DNA of 52,463 nt from Bacillota bacterium. GTDB taxonomy: Bacteria; Bacillota; Clostridia; Oscillospirales; Oscillospiraceae. The notes beneath the pieces are model-generated. The model worked only from the letters and a program-made list of their open reading frames with translations, made no database searches and was not told the origin of the DNA. Made by a program: the position numbers and the translations under genes. Of this stretch, positions 51,237-52,463 are shown in pieces. Each line of letters opens with the position of its first letter. The stretch's first letter is position 1. The stretch covers positions 1 to 52,463 of the forward strand of contig JAUNCL010000016.1 in assembly GCA_030535235.1 (NCBI GenBank), given 5' to 3'.

Positions 51237-52412
51237 TTATTTGGCATACAACGCACATAGTCTCTCTACAGTCTGCGTAAGAGCGGGAACACCTTGCTCG
51301 ATATGTTTATTTAGAACAACTGTAAATAGAGAATCTAATAAGATTGGTATCGAATGAAGCAACTTAGTTTGAGATCCAACTGCGTTAGGGGCATTTAGAG
51401 CATCAATGTATTTCTGTAAACAAGATTTATAGTTGTCTGATGTGAAATTAAACTGTACATTTTTGGGCCGCAAGTATTTGGAACAGTTGAATTCTTTAGC
51501 AAGAATACTTGATGTATTTTCTAGTACTTCGGATGTTAGTTCGTAATACTGTGGGAGAGGATTGTAATCAGATGATGTAACAAAAGCATAGTTCCACATT
51601 TTAGAAAAAAGACCCCAAAATGCTTCGCACTCTTGTTTTACATCCTCTGGGGAAAGGATGCTTTGGCCTACAGGTACTAGATTGGAAATTTTTTGTATTG
51701 CTTTTTGAGGTAAGTCCGCAGCATAATCTTGTATTATTGTAATCACTTGGTCGATTAACTCTATTGCTTTGCTTGATTCTAAATTAGGTGTGCCACTCTT
51801 GAGGGTAAGCCAATACTGAATGACCTGAATAGATTCTTTAAATTGTTGGGATATGAAAAAACGGTCTTCATATATTTTTGCGTTAATCCAATTGGTAAGA
51901 TAGCCTATCTCCTCGAAACCACTGTCATGTGGCTCATCAATTGGTTCTAATAGGTATTCTGCGATAATCGTAGAAAAACTATAAATATAGCGTTGCCGTA
52001 TGTAGGTTTGAATTATCCCCTGATTGACTGAAGAAGAAATTGATTTGATGTAATTAATCAGTGGCTGGTACATTGATTGGAAATGTGAGGGAGTTAGTGA
52101 GGTTGAAAGATGGTCTAGGTACTGTTGACGGCATGAGTCCATTAAAGCAACATATTCATCTTTATCCAGTTTTATCTTAATAGAATTGTCGGTAGTTTTA
52201 CTGTAACCAGGATTTAGAGTTTTAAACACATCCTGAAGTGGACATGTATCTCCATTATAATTAATAGGAATATTTTCCAACATATAAGTTTCAAATACTT
52301 CAGACAGAACGGGGCTGTAATGACGTTTTCTTTTGCTGATAAGATTGTTCGCAAATTGCAATAACAAGTTGGACACCCCGTGGTAAAAAACCTTGGTCAC
52401 GGATGGAGCCAC
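51237..52412 (-). CDS. unknown, mostly helical protein
   Basis: 391 residues, no family recognised. Composition is rich in Ser, Leu, Ile, Gln and Tyr, with no membrane helix and no nucleotide-binding or catalytic motif that I can see; it looks all-alpha. The reading frame is clearly lower in GC than the rest of the window. The start is uncertain: GTG 52412 is the first possible after an in-frame TGA, but has no ribosome site, and the first ~25 codons are more GC-rich than the rest, so the 5' end may be altered by recombination. It has its own terminator and lies upstream of the ATPase pair on the same strand. Confidence 0.65.
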   Translation of the reverse strand: MAPSVTKVFYHGVSNLLLQFANNLISKRKRHYSPVLSEVFETYMLENIPINYNGDTCPLQDVFKTLNPGYSKTTDNSIKIKLDKDEYVALMDSCRQQYLDHLSTSLTPSHFQSMYQPLINYIKSISSSVNQGIIQTYIRQRYIYSFSTIIAEYLLEPIDEPHDSGFEEIGYLTNWINAKIYEDRFFISQQFKESIQVIQYWLTLKSGTPNLESSKAIELIDQVITIIQDYAADLPQKAIQKISNLVPVGQSILSPEDVKQECEAFWGLFSKMWNYAFVTSSDYNPLPQYYELTSEVLENTSSILAKEFNCSKYLRPKNVQFNFTSDNYKSCLQKYIDALNAPNAVGSQTKLLHSIPILLDSLFTVVLNKHIEQGVPALTQTVERLCALYAK

Positions 52413-52463
52413 AGGATCTATCCGTGAGCGAGGTTGCCGCAGCCGTCAGGCTGCGAATACGCA

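Overview
The window looks like chromosome of a GC-rich, spore-forming member of the Clostridia (Oscillospiraceae-like, near the Flavonifractor/Intestinimonas type). The reasons are a SpoIIM-like gene, a queA-tgt-yajC-TIGR04086 block, Gram-positive style Shine-Dalgarno sites, a four-pilin type IV pilus locus with no outer-membrane secretin, and housekeeping genes of Firmicutes type. The genus is an inference. Two lower-GC accessory stretches lie at the ends: the terminus of an integrated element (1-1750) and an island of unknown genes (from about 47980 to the window end).

Layout. 1-2020: excisionase-like gene and tyrosine integrase running into a tRNA-Ser(CGA), beside a decayed second tRNA-Ser copy. 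2100-6610: VanR/VanS-type two-component pair without resistance genes, glutamine synthetase with a hairpin leader, and a short-chain dehydrogenase. 6628-9705: DtxR-type iron regulator and the feoA-feoB-Cys-rich protein operon with a DtxR-like operator. 9748-18570: MerR/TipA-type regulator, murD, three tandem M42 peptidases, a PLP enzyme of the methionine gamma-lyase-like family, and ligA. 18577-20976: SmtB-type zinc sensor and a zinc/cadmium P-type ATPase. 20983-25787 (minus): a Xer-type recombinase next to a dif-like site, SpoIIM-like protein, TIGR04086 protein, yajC, tgt and queA. 25965-28232: asd and dapA. 28204-31238 (minus): BlaI/M56 sensor pair with a third membrane protein. 31312-33900: NhaC-type antiporter, Rrf2 regulator, Hpt protein and a receiver-domain remnant.

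34060-47694 is a type IV pilus locus: a minus-strand operon of four prepilin-like proteins, one a 940-residue GLUG-repeat adhesin-like pilin, diverges from a plus-strand operon pilB-pilT-pilC-two major pilins-prepilin peptidase-pilM-pilN-pilO. It is followed by tRNA-Leu(UAA) and initiator tRNA-fMet. Downstream of the tRNAs is the right-hand island: a HerA/FtsK-like ATPase translationally coupled to a 616-residue protein I do not recognise, which is preceded by its own promoter and a roughly 100-nt leader with competing hairpins, and then a 391-residue unknown gene.

Most notable points: queA appears to start at an AUC codon; a 28-bp 11-6-11 dif-like site sits just upstream of the xer gene; a 17-codon prepilin stub precedes the prepilin peptidase; the feoA-feoB gap is heavily structured; and the right island pairs an active-looking ATPase with an undescribed partner and a structured RNA leader.
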